64,000 nucleotides of DNA from Halosegnis marinus (GTDB taxonomy: Archaea; Halobacteriota; Halobacteria; Halobacteriales; Haloarculaceae): positions 124,001 through 188,000 of the forward strand of contig NZ_CP119802.1 in NCBI RefSeq assembly GCF_029338355.1. The letters are read 5' to 3'. Shown here piece after piece: positions 54,631 to 64,000 of the stretch. Each line of letters begins with the position of its first letter. Within the stretch, counting starts at the first letter, position 1. A program made the translations under genes and the position numbers. Below the pieces are notes generated by a model. The model was given only the letters and a program-made list of their open reading frames with translations, was not told the origin of the DNA and searched no databases.

Positions 54631-55446
54631 TCAGTCGTCCGAGAAGATACCGCTACTCGTCGTGACCGCTATCTCCCGACCGGCCAGCCGCCCGGCCGCG
54701 AGCCCGCAGGCCGCGACGACCCCGAGCGCGACGACGGTGGCGACGGCGACCGTCTCGCCGTAGTTCTGTCTCCCGAGCACGAGCAGCCCCGCGAGGACCG
54801 CGGCCCCGACGCTCGCCACGAAACTGGTCCGCTCGGCGCGGAGCCAGACCGCCGCCGCGAGGAAGGCCGCGAACGCCGCGAGCAGCAGCGCGTAGTAGCC
54901 CACCTGCACCGCGGAGCCGAACGAGAACAGCAGCCGGGGCGAGACGACGGCGGCGGGCACCGCGAGCGCCGCCCCGAGGAACGCGGCGTTGCGGGCGCGG
55001 GTCGCCGTCTCGGCCATCGGGCCCTCGTAGCTCCACGCCGCGGCGAGCACGAGCAGGCCGAGGATGGCCGTCGCCGTCGCGAAGTGCGCGACGAGTATCA
55101 GCCACTGGTAGGTCGTCACGGTGAGCATCCCGAGTATCACCTGCGCCGGGAGTATCAGCAGCGCCGCGGTCGTCGCGTAGCGGACGCGCGCCGAAAGCCC
55201 GGCGCGCCACGCCTGCACCGTCGTCCCGAGGACGACGAGGCCCGTCACGCCCGCGACGACGCGGTGGAACCACTCGACGAAGCTGAGGTAGTTCGCGGGG
55301 AGCAGCCCCCCGAGCGGGCCGTCACACAGCGGCCACCGCTGGGCGCAGGTGAGCCCCGCGCCCTCCGCGGCCGTGAACACCCCGAGCAGCATCGTGACCG
55401 CGGCGAGCACCGCCGTCCCCGCCGCCAGCCTGCGGAACCGGGTCAT
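54631..55446 (-). CDS. ctaA: Heme A synthase-like protein (CtaA/COX15)
   Basis: 271 residues with seven to eight helices. CAQRWPLCDG gives a conserved loop cysteine pair. EWFHRVVAG (His near 62) and ILVAHFATA carry two of the heme-ligating histidines; the later half keeps fewer. It oxidises heme O to heme A for a terminal oxidase. Monocistronic here, with no cox genes nearby. Confidence 0.92.
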   Translation of the reverse strand: MTRFRRLAAGTAVLAAVTMLLGVFTAAEGAGLTCAQRWPLCDGPLGGLLPANYLSFVEWFHRVVAGVTGLVVLGTTVQAWRAGLSARVRYATTAALLILPAQVILGMLTVTTYQWLILVAHFATATAILGLLVLAAAWSYEGPMAETATRARNAAFLGAALAVPAAVVSPRLLFSFGSAVQVGYYALLLAAFAAFLAAAVWLRAERTSFVASVGAAVLAGLLVLGRQNYGETVAVATVVALGVVAACGLAAGRLAGREIAVTTSSGIFSDD

Positions 55447-55587
55447 TGTCGGCGCTCGGGCCTACGCGGACTTAACGCCCGCGTTCGGTTCCGGGTCGGC
55501 GCGGCCCGGCGCGGCCCGGCACGGAGTTCGACGCCTGACGTACCGGCCTTCGCATAGGTTTTTGGGGCCGGCGAGTCCCCTCCCGGC

Positions 55588-57831
<2,244 letters not shown>

Positions 57832-57968
57832 CCGCACGACTCCCGGGCCGAACGGCCCTTTCGTTTCCCGTAGCTATCACGCGAGTGACGCGACGAACGT
57901 GGGGCGAGCGCCGGAACGTATCCCCGGACGCAGTACGTGACCCGTGCGAAACGTTGAAACCCGGTACG

Positions 57969-57975
57969 CTATATC
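57969..57975 (+). promoter_or_regulatory. TATA box that decides the start of the ABC substrate-binding gene
   Basis: CTATATC centred at 57972. Transcription would begin near 57998, so the ATG at 57985 lies upstream of the mRNA start and the ATG at 58003 is the usable one. Confidence 0.6.
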
Positions 57976-58002
57976 TGTGTGCGTATGTCACGCGAATTCA
58001 GT

Positions 58003-58767
58003 ATGGACCGTCGCGCGTACCTCGCGACCCTCGGTACGGGCGCGGCAGCATCGCTCGCCGGCTGTTCCGGCTTCCTCGGCGGCTCGGACGCGATCGTTCC
58101 CGGCACCGCGCCGGGGTTCCAGCCGTTCGAGTTCCGGGAGGGCGGCGAACTCGTCGGCTTCGACATCGACCTGACGGAGGCGGTGTTCGCCGAGACGGAC
58201 TACGAACTGGCCGAGTGGGAGACGTTCGAGTTCGACTCGCTCATCCAGGCGCTCACGAACGACCGCATCGACTTCATCGCGGCCGCGATGACCATCAACG
58301 ACGACCGCGACGAGACCATCGACTTCTCGGACCCGTACTACTCCGCGAACCAGTCGGTCGTCGTCCGCGACGACGGGAGCTTCTCGCCGAGCGAACTGGG
58401 CGACCTCTCCGGCCACCCCATCGGCGCGCAGTCGGGGACCACGGGCGAGGGCGTCATCCAGACCGAACTCATCGAGACGGGCGAACTGGAGGAGTCGAAC
58501 TACAACAGCTACGACAACTACGTGCTGGCCGTCGAGGACCTCCAGAACGGCAACATCGACGCCGTCGTCATCGACGAGCCGGTCGGCGAGACGTTCGCGA
58601 GCCAGCGCCCGGTCGAGGTCGCGTTCGTCTACGAGACGGGCGAGCAGTACGGCTTCGGGATGCGGACGGAGGACGACGACCTCACGACGGCCGTCAACGA
58701 GGGCCTCGCCGCCGTCCGGCAGGGCGGCACCTACGGCGAACTGACGAGCGAGTGGTTCGGTAACTGA
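58003..58767 (+). CDS. Polar amino acid ABC transporter, substrate-binding lipoprotein
   Basis: 254 residues. A short twin-arginine-type signal (MDRRAYLATLGTG) leads to a lipobox LAGC, so it is a lipid-anchored surface protein. PGFQPFEFREGGELVGFDIDL, IQALTNDRIDFIAAAMTI, DPYYSANQSVVVRDD and AQSGTTGEGVI are classical family 3 solute-binding motifs, binding a polar amino acid. The start is set by the TATA box. It is followed at once by its permease gene. Confidence 0.92.
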   Translation: MDRRAYLATLGTGAAASLAGCSGFLGGSDAIVPGTAPGFQPFEFREGGELVGFDIDLTEAVFAETDYELAEWETFEFDSLIQALTNDRIDFIAAAMTINDDRDETIDFSDPYYSANQSVVVRDDGSFSPSELGDLSGHPIGAQSGTTGEGVIQTELIETGELEESNYNSYDNYVLAVEDLQNGNIDAVVIDEPVGETFASQRPVEVAFVYETGEQYGFGMRTEDDDLTTAVNEGLAAVRQGGTYGELTSEWFGN

Positions 58768-58768
58768 G

Positions 58769-59452
58769 ATGCTGGCCCAGACCGGCCCCGACCCGTGGGA
58801 GTTCATCTACGCGAACTCGGGGTTCCTCTTCGAGGGGCTCGTCTTCACCCTCGCGCTGACGGCGACGAGCATCGTGCTCGGCTTCGTCGTCGGTCTCCCC
58901 GCGGCCGTCGTCGAGACGTACGGCGACGGCCTCGGCCGGCGGCTGGTCGAACGGGTCGGCGTCCTCTTCCGCGGGACACCCATCGTCATCCTGCTCGCGG
59001 TGTTCTACTTCGTCTTCCCGCTCAACATCACGACGTTCGTCGCCGCGACGCTCGGACTGGGACTCCGGTCGGCGGCCTACCAGTCGCAGATATTCCGCGG
59101 CTCGCTCCAGTCGGTGAGCGGCGGGCAGATGGAGGCGGCCCGCGCCGTCGGGCTGACGAAGCGGGAGGCCATCCGCCGTGTCACGGTGCCGCAGGCGCTC
59201 CGCCGGGCGATTCCCGGCTTCCAGAACGAGTTCACCATCGTGTTGAAGGACACCTCCGTCGCCTACGCCATCGGGCTGGGCGAACTGCTGACGAACGGGA
59301 CGCAGTTGTACCTCACCGAGGACGGCAACACCGCGGTGCTGGAGATATTCCTCGTCATCTCGGCGGTGTACTTCGTGCTCACGATGGTCGCAAACCGCTC
59401 CCTCGACTTCGTCGGGCGCGTCTTCGCGATTCCGGGGGGTGACGCCCGGTGA
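58769..59452 (+). CDS. Amino acid ABC transporter permease 1
   Basis: 227 residues with about five helices of the HisMQ type: FLFEGLVFTLALTATSIVLGFVVG, FRGTPIVILLAVFYFVF, and the EAA-loop GGQMEAARAVGLTKREAIRRVTVPQAL that docks on the ATPase. One base after the binding-protein stop; overlaps the ATPase GTG by four bases. Forms a heterodimeric channel with permease 2 at 60192-61121. Confidence 0.93.
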   Translation: MLAQTGPDPWEFIYANSGFLFEGLVFTLALTATSIVLGFVVGLPAAVVETYGDGLGRRLVERVGVLFRGTPIVILLAVFYFVFPLNITTFVAATLGLGLRSAAYQSQIFRGSLQSVSGGQMEAARAVGLTKREAIRRVTVPQALRRAIPGFQNEFTIVLKDTSVAYAIGLGELLTNGTQLYLTEDGNTAVLEIFLVISAVYFVLTMVANRSLDFVGRVFAIPGGDAR

Positions 59453-60195
59453 GCCTGCTGGAGTTCGACGACGTGTACCAGTCGTACGGCGACGAGGAGG
59501 TGCTGAAGGGCATCACCGCGTCGATGGACCGCGGCGACGTGGAGGTCGTCATCGGCCCGTCCGGGTCGGGAAAATCGACGCTGTTGCGGTGTGTGAACCG
59601 CCTCACCGACATCGACAGCGGCGACATCCGGCTGGACGGCACCTCCATCTACGACCGCGACGAGAACGACCTCCGCCGGCAGGTCGGGATGGTGTTCCAG
59701 GACTTCAACCTCTTCGCGCACCTCACGGCGCTGGAGAACGTCACGCTGGGGCTGCGGCGCGTGCGCGGCTTCACGAAGGAGGAGGCCCGCGCCGACGCGC
59801 ACGACCACCTCGAGCGGGTCGGCCTCGCGGACCAGGCCGACTCCTACCCGGCGGAGCTGTCGGGCGGGCAGAAACAGCGCGTCGGCATCGCCCGGGCGCT
59901 GGCGATGGACCCCGAACTGATGCTGTTCGACGAGCCGACGAGCGCGCTCGACCCCGAACTGGTCGGCGAGGTGGTCTCCGTGATGCGGGACCTCGCCGAC
60001 GAGGGGATGACGATGCTCGTCGTCACCCACGAGATGGGGTTCGCCCGCTCGACCGCCTCCCGGCTCACGTTCATGGACGACGGTAAACTGGTCGAACAGG
60101 GGCCGCCCGACAGGCTGTTCGAGGCCCCCGAACACGAGCGGACGGCGCGGTTCCTCCGTCGGCTCACCGACATGCACGCCGGCACGGGCCCATGA
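59449..60195 (+). CDS. Amino acid ABC transporter ATP-binding protein (GlnQ-like)
   Basis: 248 residues. Walker A GPSGSGKST (36-44), the Q-loop near FQDFNLFAHLTALENV, the signature LSGGQKQRVGIARALAM, Walker B LMLFDEPTSALD and the H-loop VVTHEMGFARS are all intact, so it is an active ATPase of the polar amino acid group. GTG start overlapping permease 1; it overlaps permease 2 by four bases. Confidence 0.96.
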   Translation: MSLLEFDDVYQSYGDEEVLKGITASMDRGDVEVVIGPSGSGKSTLLRCVNRLTDIDSGDIRLDGTSIYDRDENDLRRQVGMVFQDFNLFAHLTALENVTLGLRRVRGFTKEEARADAHDHLERVGLADQADSYPAELSGGQKQRVGIARALAMDPELMLFDEPTSALDPELVGEVVSVMRDLADEGMTMLVVTHEMGFARSTASRLTFMDDGKLVEQGPPDRLFEAPEHERTARFLRRLTDMHAGTGP

Positions 60196-61121
60196 GCGGC
60201 GCGACGGCCACCGAAACGCGGCGGCTCGGCGGCGGCGCGGCCCTCCGGTACGCCGCGTTCGGCGTCTTCTGGGGCTACCTCCTCCTCCGGTGGGCGTACG
60301 AGTGGGTGCTCGCGGACGCGCTCGGCATGGCCCGCGGCGCGCCGTTCCTCCCGGTCGGGACGTTCGAGTCGCTCGCCGCGTCGTGGACCGGCACGCCCGT
60401 CGGCGGCTTCTTCTCGTTTCTCGCGCTCGTCGGCGAGTCGCTCCCGGCCGCGGTGAGCGGCGCGTGGCTCACCGTCGTCCTCACCGTCGTTTCGATGCTG
60501 CTGGGGCTGGTCATCGCCGTCCCCCTCTCGGTCGCGCGGGTGTACGGCGGTCGCCTCACGCGCGGCGTCGCGCTCGCGTACACGGAACTCATCCGCGGAA
60601 CGCCGCTGCTCGCCCAGCTGTTCGTCCTCTACTTCGGCCTCTCGCTGTCGGCGACCATCCGGGAGCTCCCCTTCGTCGGGGAGGGGTTCGTCCCCGGGCA
60701 GGCGGTGTTCGTCGCCGTCATCGGCTTCACCATCAACAGCGCGGCCTACCAGTCCGAGTACATCCGGTCGGCCCTGCTGTCGGTCGAGGACGGCCAGCTA
60801 CGGGCCGGCCGCGCCGTCGGCCTCTCGCGGCTCGACACCATCCGGTACGTCGTGCTCCCGCAGGGGCTCCGCTACGCGATTCCGGGCTGGACGAACGAAC
60901 TCGTCTACCTCATCAAGTACTCGTCGCTGGCGGCGTTCATCACCGTCCCCGAACTGTACAAGCGGACGAGCGACATCGCCGCGGGGAACTTCCGCTACTT
61001 CGAACTGCTCGTGCTGGCGGGCGTCATCTACCTCGGCCTCGTCCTCTCGGCGTCGGCGCTGATGGGGCGCGTCGAGGACCGCGTCTCGATTCCGGGGCTC
61101 GGCTCCGAGAGACGGCGCTGA
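60192..61121 (+). CDS. Amino acid ABC transporter permease 2
   Basis: 309 residues, longer than permease 1 through an extra N-terminal helix pair and loop (about 1-85). The core matches HisMQ: SGAWLTVVLTVVSMLLGLVIAVPL, LIRGTPLLAQLFVLYFG, and the EAA loop EDGQLRAGRAVGLSRLDTIRYV. With permease 1 it likely forms the channel. The last gene of the four-gene operon, ATG overlapping the ATPase stop. Confidence 0.93.
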   Translation: MSGATATETRRLGGGAALRYAAFGVFWGYLLLRWAYEWVLADALGMARGAPFLPVGTFESLAASWTGTPVGGFFSFLALVGESLPAAVSGAWLTVVLTVVSMLLGLVIAVPLSVARVYGGRLTRGVALAYTELIRGTPLLAQLFVLYFGLSLSATIRELPFVGEGFVPGQAVFVAVIGFTINSAAYQSEYIRSALLSVEDGQLRAGRAVGLSRLDTIRYVVLPQGLRYAIPGWTNELVYLIKYSSLAAFITVPELYKRTSDIAAGNFRYFELLVLAGVIYLGLVLSASALMGRVEDRVSIPGLGSERRR

Positions 61122-61127
61122 GCCGGG

Positions 61128-62576
61128 TCACATGAAGTCCGAGAGGCCGGACTGCCCGTCGTCGCTCTCCGCGTCGGCCGCCGTCTCCTCCTCGCCGTCG
61201 TCCTCGGCCAGCGACTCTACGTCGCCGCTCTCCGCCTGTGCGGCCTCGCTCTCCCCCGCGTCCTCCTCGACCCGTTCGAGGAAGGCGTCGCCGCCGTGTT
61301 CGGCCGCCTCCTCGGCCTTCAGTTCCTCGGCGTCGGCCACCACGTCCTGCACCTTGTTCGTGGACTCGCCCGACCCGGTGACGAACGCGACGCCCGCGGC
61401 GTCGAGGTCGTAGCGCGCGGCCATCCGCACCGTGAGGTCGCGGTTCTTGCAGTGGTGGGTCATCACGGCGAGGAAGGGGATGACGTCGCGGCGCGCGGTG
61501 GCCGTCGAGACGCCCGCCGTCTCCGCGATACGCGCCGCGATGTCGTCGCGCGTCTTGTTCTTCGTCGAGCGGTACGGCGCGCCGCCGTAGCGGGTCCACC
61601 CGCCGCGCGTCTCGTCGCGTGCCGCCGCGACGCCGGCGGCGATGTTGTCCGTCGCGTAGCGCCAGTACGAGTAGTTCTGGGTGGCGCGCACGCGGCCGAG
61701 CCACCGGTCGGCCCGCGAGAGGTGGTCGTACGCGCGGGCGAGTTCGCCGGCGTCGAACACCTTCGGCGCCTTGTCCTCCAGCCACAGGAGGAGGTCGTCG
61801 GGCGTCTCGTCCACGTCGTAGGTGAGGTGGAGCGCGTCCTCGGCGTCCTCCTCCTTCAACACGGCGTCGAGGAAGTCGAAGATGCCCTTCGTCGTGTCGC
61901 GGTCCCCGTTCGTGATGTCGTCGACGGTGACCTCGTCCTTCCCGTCGGCGACGGCCTGGAGGTCCTTCACCGCGCCGCGCAGGTCGCCGTCGTTGCCGTC
62001 CGCGATGCGCTTCAGCGCCTTCTCGTCGAACGCGATACCCTCCTTCCGGCAGAGGTCCCGCAGGACGGGGACGATGGAGCGGGAGGACACGTCGCGGAAC
62101 TCGATGGTGCGACAGGCGTCGCGGAGGCCGCGCGACATGTCGTAGAACTCGTTCGCGATGAGGACCATCGGCTGGCTGGCCTCCTTCACGATGCGGGTGA
62201 CGGCGCGCGCGCCGCCCCGGTCGTAGGTGCCGTGGATGTTGTCCGCCTCGTCCATGATCACGAGGCGACGCCCCGGCTCCCCCTCCGCCGACTGCGTGAG
62301 CGTGCTCGACTTGGCCGCCTCGCCCGCCACCCGGTCGATGACGTCGCCCGTGCGCTGGTCCGAGGCGTTGAGTTCGATGACGGGCCACCCCATGTCGTTG
62401 GCGAGCGCGTGGGCCGCGCTCGTCTTCCCGACGCCCGGCGACCCGTGGAGGATGACGGCCTCGCGGTGGTCGTCCCACGTCTCGGCCCACTCGCGGAGCG
62501 CGTCGCGCGCCTTGTCGTTGCCGCGCACCTCCGAGAGCGTCGAGGGGCGGTACTTCTCCGTCCAGTCCATTACCAT
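61128..62576 (-). CDS. rfcL: Replication factor C, large subunit
   Basis: 482 residues, the archaeal RFC-L clamp loader subunit. DWTEKYRPSTLSEVRGN, the Walker A GSPGVGKTSAAHALAND, Walker B IMDEADNIHGTYDRGG and the sensor region are present. An acidic low-complexity tail (about 400-472) ends in QSGLSDFM, a PCNA-binding PIP box at the last residues. It opens PCNA with RFC-S to load it on primed DNA. The start could be the ATG at 62576 (MVMDW) or at 62570 (MDW); both fit the promoter. Confidence 0.97.
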   Translation of the reverse strand: MVMDWTEKYRPSTLSEVRGNDKARDALREWAETWDDHREAVILHGSPGVGKTSAAHALANDMGWPVIELNASDQRTGDVIDRVAGEAAKSSTLTQSAEGEPGRRLVIMDEADNIHGTYDRGGARAVTRIVKEASQPMVLIANEFYDMSRGLRDACRTIEFRDVSSRSIVPVLRDLCRKEGIAFDEKALKRIADGNDGDLRGAVKDLQAVADGKDEVTVDDITNGDRDTTKGIFDFLDAVLKEEDAEDALHLTYDVDETPDDLLLWLEDKAPKVFDAGELARAYDHLSRADRWLGRVRATQNYSYWRYATDNIAAGVAAARDETRGGWTRYGGAPYRSTKNKTRDDIAARIAETAGVSTATARRDVIPFLAVMTHHCKNRDLTVRMAARYDLDAAGVAFVTGSGESTNKVQDVVADAEELKAEEAAEHGGDAFLERVEEDAGESEAAQAESGDVESLAEDDGEEETAADAESDDGQSGLSDFM

Positions 62577-62675
62577 GGGGTCGGCGCGTCCGGGGTGTGA
62601 AGGTTTCGGACGCGCCCCCGGCACGGCCACCCACGCCGGGGAACCGCTTTAGTCCGGACCCGGCGACCCGCCGGT

Positions 62676-63278
62676 ATGTCGCTGTTCCCCGCGACGATGG
62701 AGACGGACCGCCTCCGCTTCGAGGCGATACGGCCCGGGAGCCTCGACCCCGTCGAGATGTACGAACACGTCCGGCCGGACGCGCCGGCCATCGACGAGGT
62801 CACGCGGTACCTCAGGTGGGGACCGCACCCGACGCCGAAGGCGACCGCGGAGTTCGTGGCCCGGGCCGGCGAGGCGTACGAGGCGAGCGAGGACGTCCAC
62901 TACACCGTCCGACCGACGGAGGGCGACCTCGCGGGCGAGTTCCTCGGCACCGCCGGCTTCCACCCCGACTGGGACCGCGAGGTCGCCACCCTCGGCGTCT
63001 GGTTCCGGGAGGTCGCGTGGGGCAACGGCTACTCGGGCGAGCGGGCGGCCCGGATGCTCGAACTCGCCTTCGAGCGGCTGGACCTCGCGTACGTGAAGAT
63101 CGACCACGACGCGCGAAACGAGCGGTCGCGCCGCGCCATCGAGAAGTACGTGGAGCGGTTCGGCGGCCGGAAGGAGGGAACCCTGCGCAACGGCGCGGTC
63201 ACGGAGGACGGCGAGCCGTACGACGCGGTCCGCTACTCGATAGCCCGCGAGGAGTGGGCCGCCGCGACCGAGCCATAA
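62676..63278 (+). CDS. GNAT acetyltransferase (RimJ/RimL-like)
   Basis: 200 residues. METDRLRFEAIRPGSL, GTAGFHPDWDREVATLGVWFREVAWGNGYSGERAARML (acetyl-CoA-binding loop with the G-N-G-Y-x-G type) and DHDARNERSRRAIEKYVERFGG match the RimJ/RimL-type acetyltransferases of protein N-termini or of small amines. GCTTTAGTC about 28 bases upstream of the ATG supports the start. Target unknown. Confidence 0.9.
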   Translation: MSLFPATMETDRLRFEAIRPGSLDPVEMYEHVRPDAPAIDEVTRYLRWGPHPTPKATAEFVARAGEAYEASEDVHYTVRPTEGDLAGEFLGTAGFHPDWDREVATLGVWFREVAWGNGYSGERAARMLELAFERLDLAYVKIDHDARNERSRRAIEKYVERFGGRKEGTLRNGAVTEDGEPYDAVRYSIAREEWAAATEP

Positions 63279-63310
63279 TTTACTTCAGCCGCGCTCGCGA
63301 AAAAGGACCG

Positions 63311-63868
63311 ATGGCTGACAACGGAATAGCGGAGCGTGTACCGTTCGGCGTCGGCGCGGCCGCCGGCGCGGGTGCGTGGGTCCTCGGCTACCTCGTGACG
63401 TATCTCGTCGCGTCGAGCGACATCCAGAACTCCCTGTTCGGACAGGTGCTGGAGGCCGCGGAGATCGGGACCTGGCAGGTCGTCGGCTGGGTGTTCTACA
63501 ACGCGCACTTCGTGAACACGAACGTCGACCTCGGCTTCTTCGGCTCCGGCGCGACGAACGCTATCGGGGGCGACGGCGGCTTCACCGTCCTCCTGTACGT
63601 CGTGCCGCCGCTCCTGCTGCTCGGCGCGGGCCTCGCCGTCGGACGGGCGGCCGGCGCGGGGTCGCTGGACGCAGCGAACGCGGCCGTCGCCGGCGCGTCG
63701 ACCGTCATCGGCTACGGCCTGCTCTCGGTCGTCGGCGTCTTCCTGTTCGCGACGGAGAGCGTGACGCCCGACCTCGTGACGGGCATCCTGCTCGGGGGCC
63801 TGCTGTACCCGGTCGTGTTCGGCGCGGTCGGCGGCTTCGTCGCCAAGGCGACCGAGGGCGGCGCGTAG
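63311..63868 (+). CDS. Haloarchaeal membrane protein, unknown function
   Basis: 185 residues with four helices: about 13-30, 90-110, 128-150 and 155-178. The loop after the first helix is long and extracellular (SSDIQNSLFGQVLEAAEIG, NTNVDLGFFGSGATN). Matches the DUF-type haloarchaeal four-helix pattern. AATTTACTTC about 28 bases upstream of the ATG supports the start. No function can be given. Confidence 0.7.
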   Translation: MADNGIAERVPFGVGAAAGAGAWVLGYLVTYLVASSDIQNSLFGQVLEAAEIGTWQVVGWVFYNAHFVNTNVDLGFFGSGATNAIGGDGGFTVLLYVVPPLLLLGAGLAVGRAAGAGSLDAANAAVAGASTVIGYGLLSVVGVFLFATESVTPDLVTGILLGGLLYPVVFGAVGGFVAKATEGGA

Positions 63869-63869
63869 C

Positions 63870-64000
63870 TCACAGCTCCCGGGCGACCATCTCCCCCCAG
63901 TGGGAGAAGCCGTGTCGCTCGTAGAAGGCGCGGGCCCGCTCGTTCTCCCGGTCCACGTCCAGTACCACCCGGTCGAGCGGCAGGTCCTGGGAGCGCGCGT
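63870..64000 (-). CDS. GNAT acetyltransferase, C-terminal part
   Basis: Only the last 43 residues lie in the window; the gene continues beyond base 64000. LDVDRENERARAFYERHGF is the acetyl-CoA-binding helix and the strand that ends the GNAT fold, and the protein ends with WGEMVAREL before TGA at 63870-63872. A stop-to-stop gap of one base separates it from the preceding membrane gene. Confidence 0.75.
   Translation of the reverse strand, partial: ARSQDLPLDRVVLDVDRENERARAFYERHGFSHWGEMVAREL

Noticed and set aside
57985-58002. Upstream in-frame ATG (MSREFS) for the ABC binding protein
   Set aside because: It lies only about 13 bases after the TATA box, before the expected transcription start; the ATG at 58003 also begins directly with the twin-arginine signal.

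Overview
The window is a very GC-rich, gene-dense stretch of chromosome from a halophilic archaeon (class Halobacteria). The evidence is the strongly acidic protein composition, archaeal-only genes (replication factor C large subunit, archaeal GTP cyclohydrolase III/ArfA, three-subunit PccA/PccB/PccX carboxylase, an LWR-salt-type protein), twin-arginine lipoproteins, and many genes that lack a Shine-Dalgarno site but have a TATA-like element about 26-28 bases before the start codon, as expected for leaderless haloarchaeal mRNAs. The species cannot be told from the sequence. No insertion sequence, integrase, CRISPR array or rRNA was seen. The region reads as core chromosome.

Layout. 1-8.8 kb: end of an amidohydrolase, a universal stress protein, biotin ligase, a lipoprotein, a NifU-like protein, the biotin-carrying carboxylase PccA, an acyl-CoA ligase, small membrane proteins and an esterase. 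9-12.4 kb: a GMC oxidoreductase, then PccX and PccB. Biotin ligase, PccA, PccB and PccX together would make propionyl/acetyl-CoA carboxylase. 12.4-16.6 kb: a receiver-PAS protein and assorted small genes, a quinone-reductase-like enzyme and a glycerophosphodiesterase. 16.6-24.1 kb: a glycosyltransferase divergent from a seven-gene operon in which every junction overlaps. The operon encodes a Gfo/Idh-aldo/keto reductase fusion, a CDP-alcohol phosphatidyltransferase, ArfA, an MDR dehydrogenase, a PTPS-fold protein without the catalytic Cys, a methyltransferase and a DUF457 membrane protein. This is the best candidate here for an undescribed pathway.

24.1-36 kb: an R2-like ligand-binding oxidase, succinyl-CoA synthetase, a membrane protein, a cytochrome P450, a RecA/KaiC-like domain protein, a Tat-exported lamin-tail protein, a membrane glycosyltransferase and a large hybrid sensor kinase. 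36-40 kb: tRNA-Val(CAC), a small helical protein behind two iron-box-like palindromes, cobalamin adenosyltransferase, small membrane and zinc proteins, and an MFS exporter. 40-46 kb: the glycine cleavage system (gcvT-gcvH and gcvPA-gcvPB) and a winged-helix/DICT regulator pair. 46-52 kb: a NYN nuclease, a cation exchanger, a TatD-like hydrolase and two MoeA paralogues for molybdenum/tungsten cofactor.

52-64 kb: a HAD hydrolase, a thiol-peroxidase-like protein, an LWR-salt-type protein coupled to pterin carbinolamine dehydratase, a block of nested inverted repeats that looks like a structured RNA, heme A synthase, malic enzyme with a phosphotransacetylase domain, a polar amino acid ABC transporter with two permeases, RFC large subunit and acetyltransferases. 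Many convergent gene pairs abut exactly at their stop codons, and three pairs share a single CTAG.
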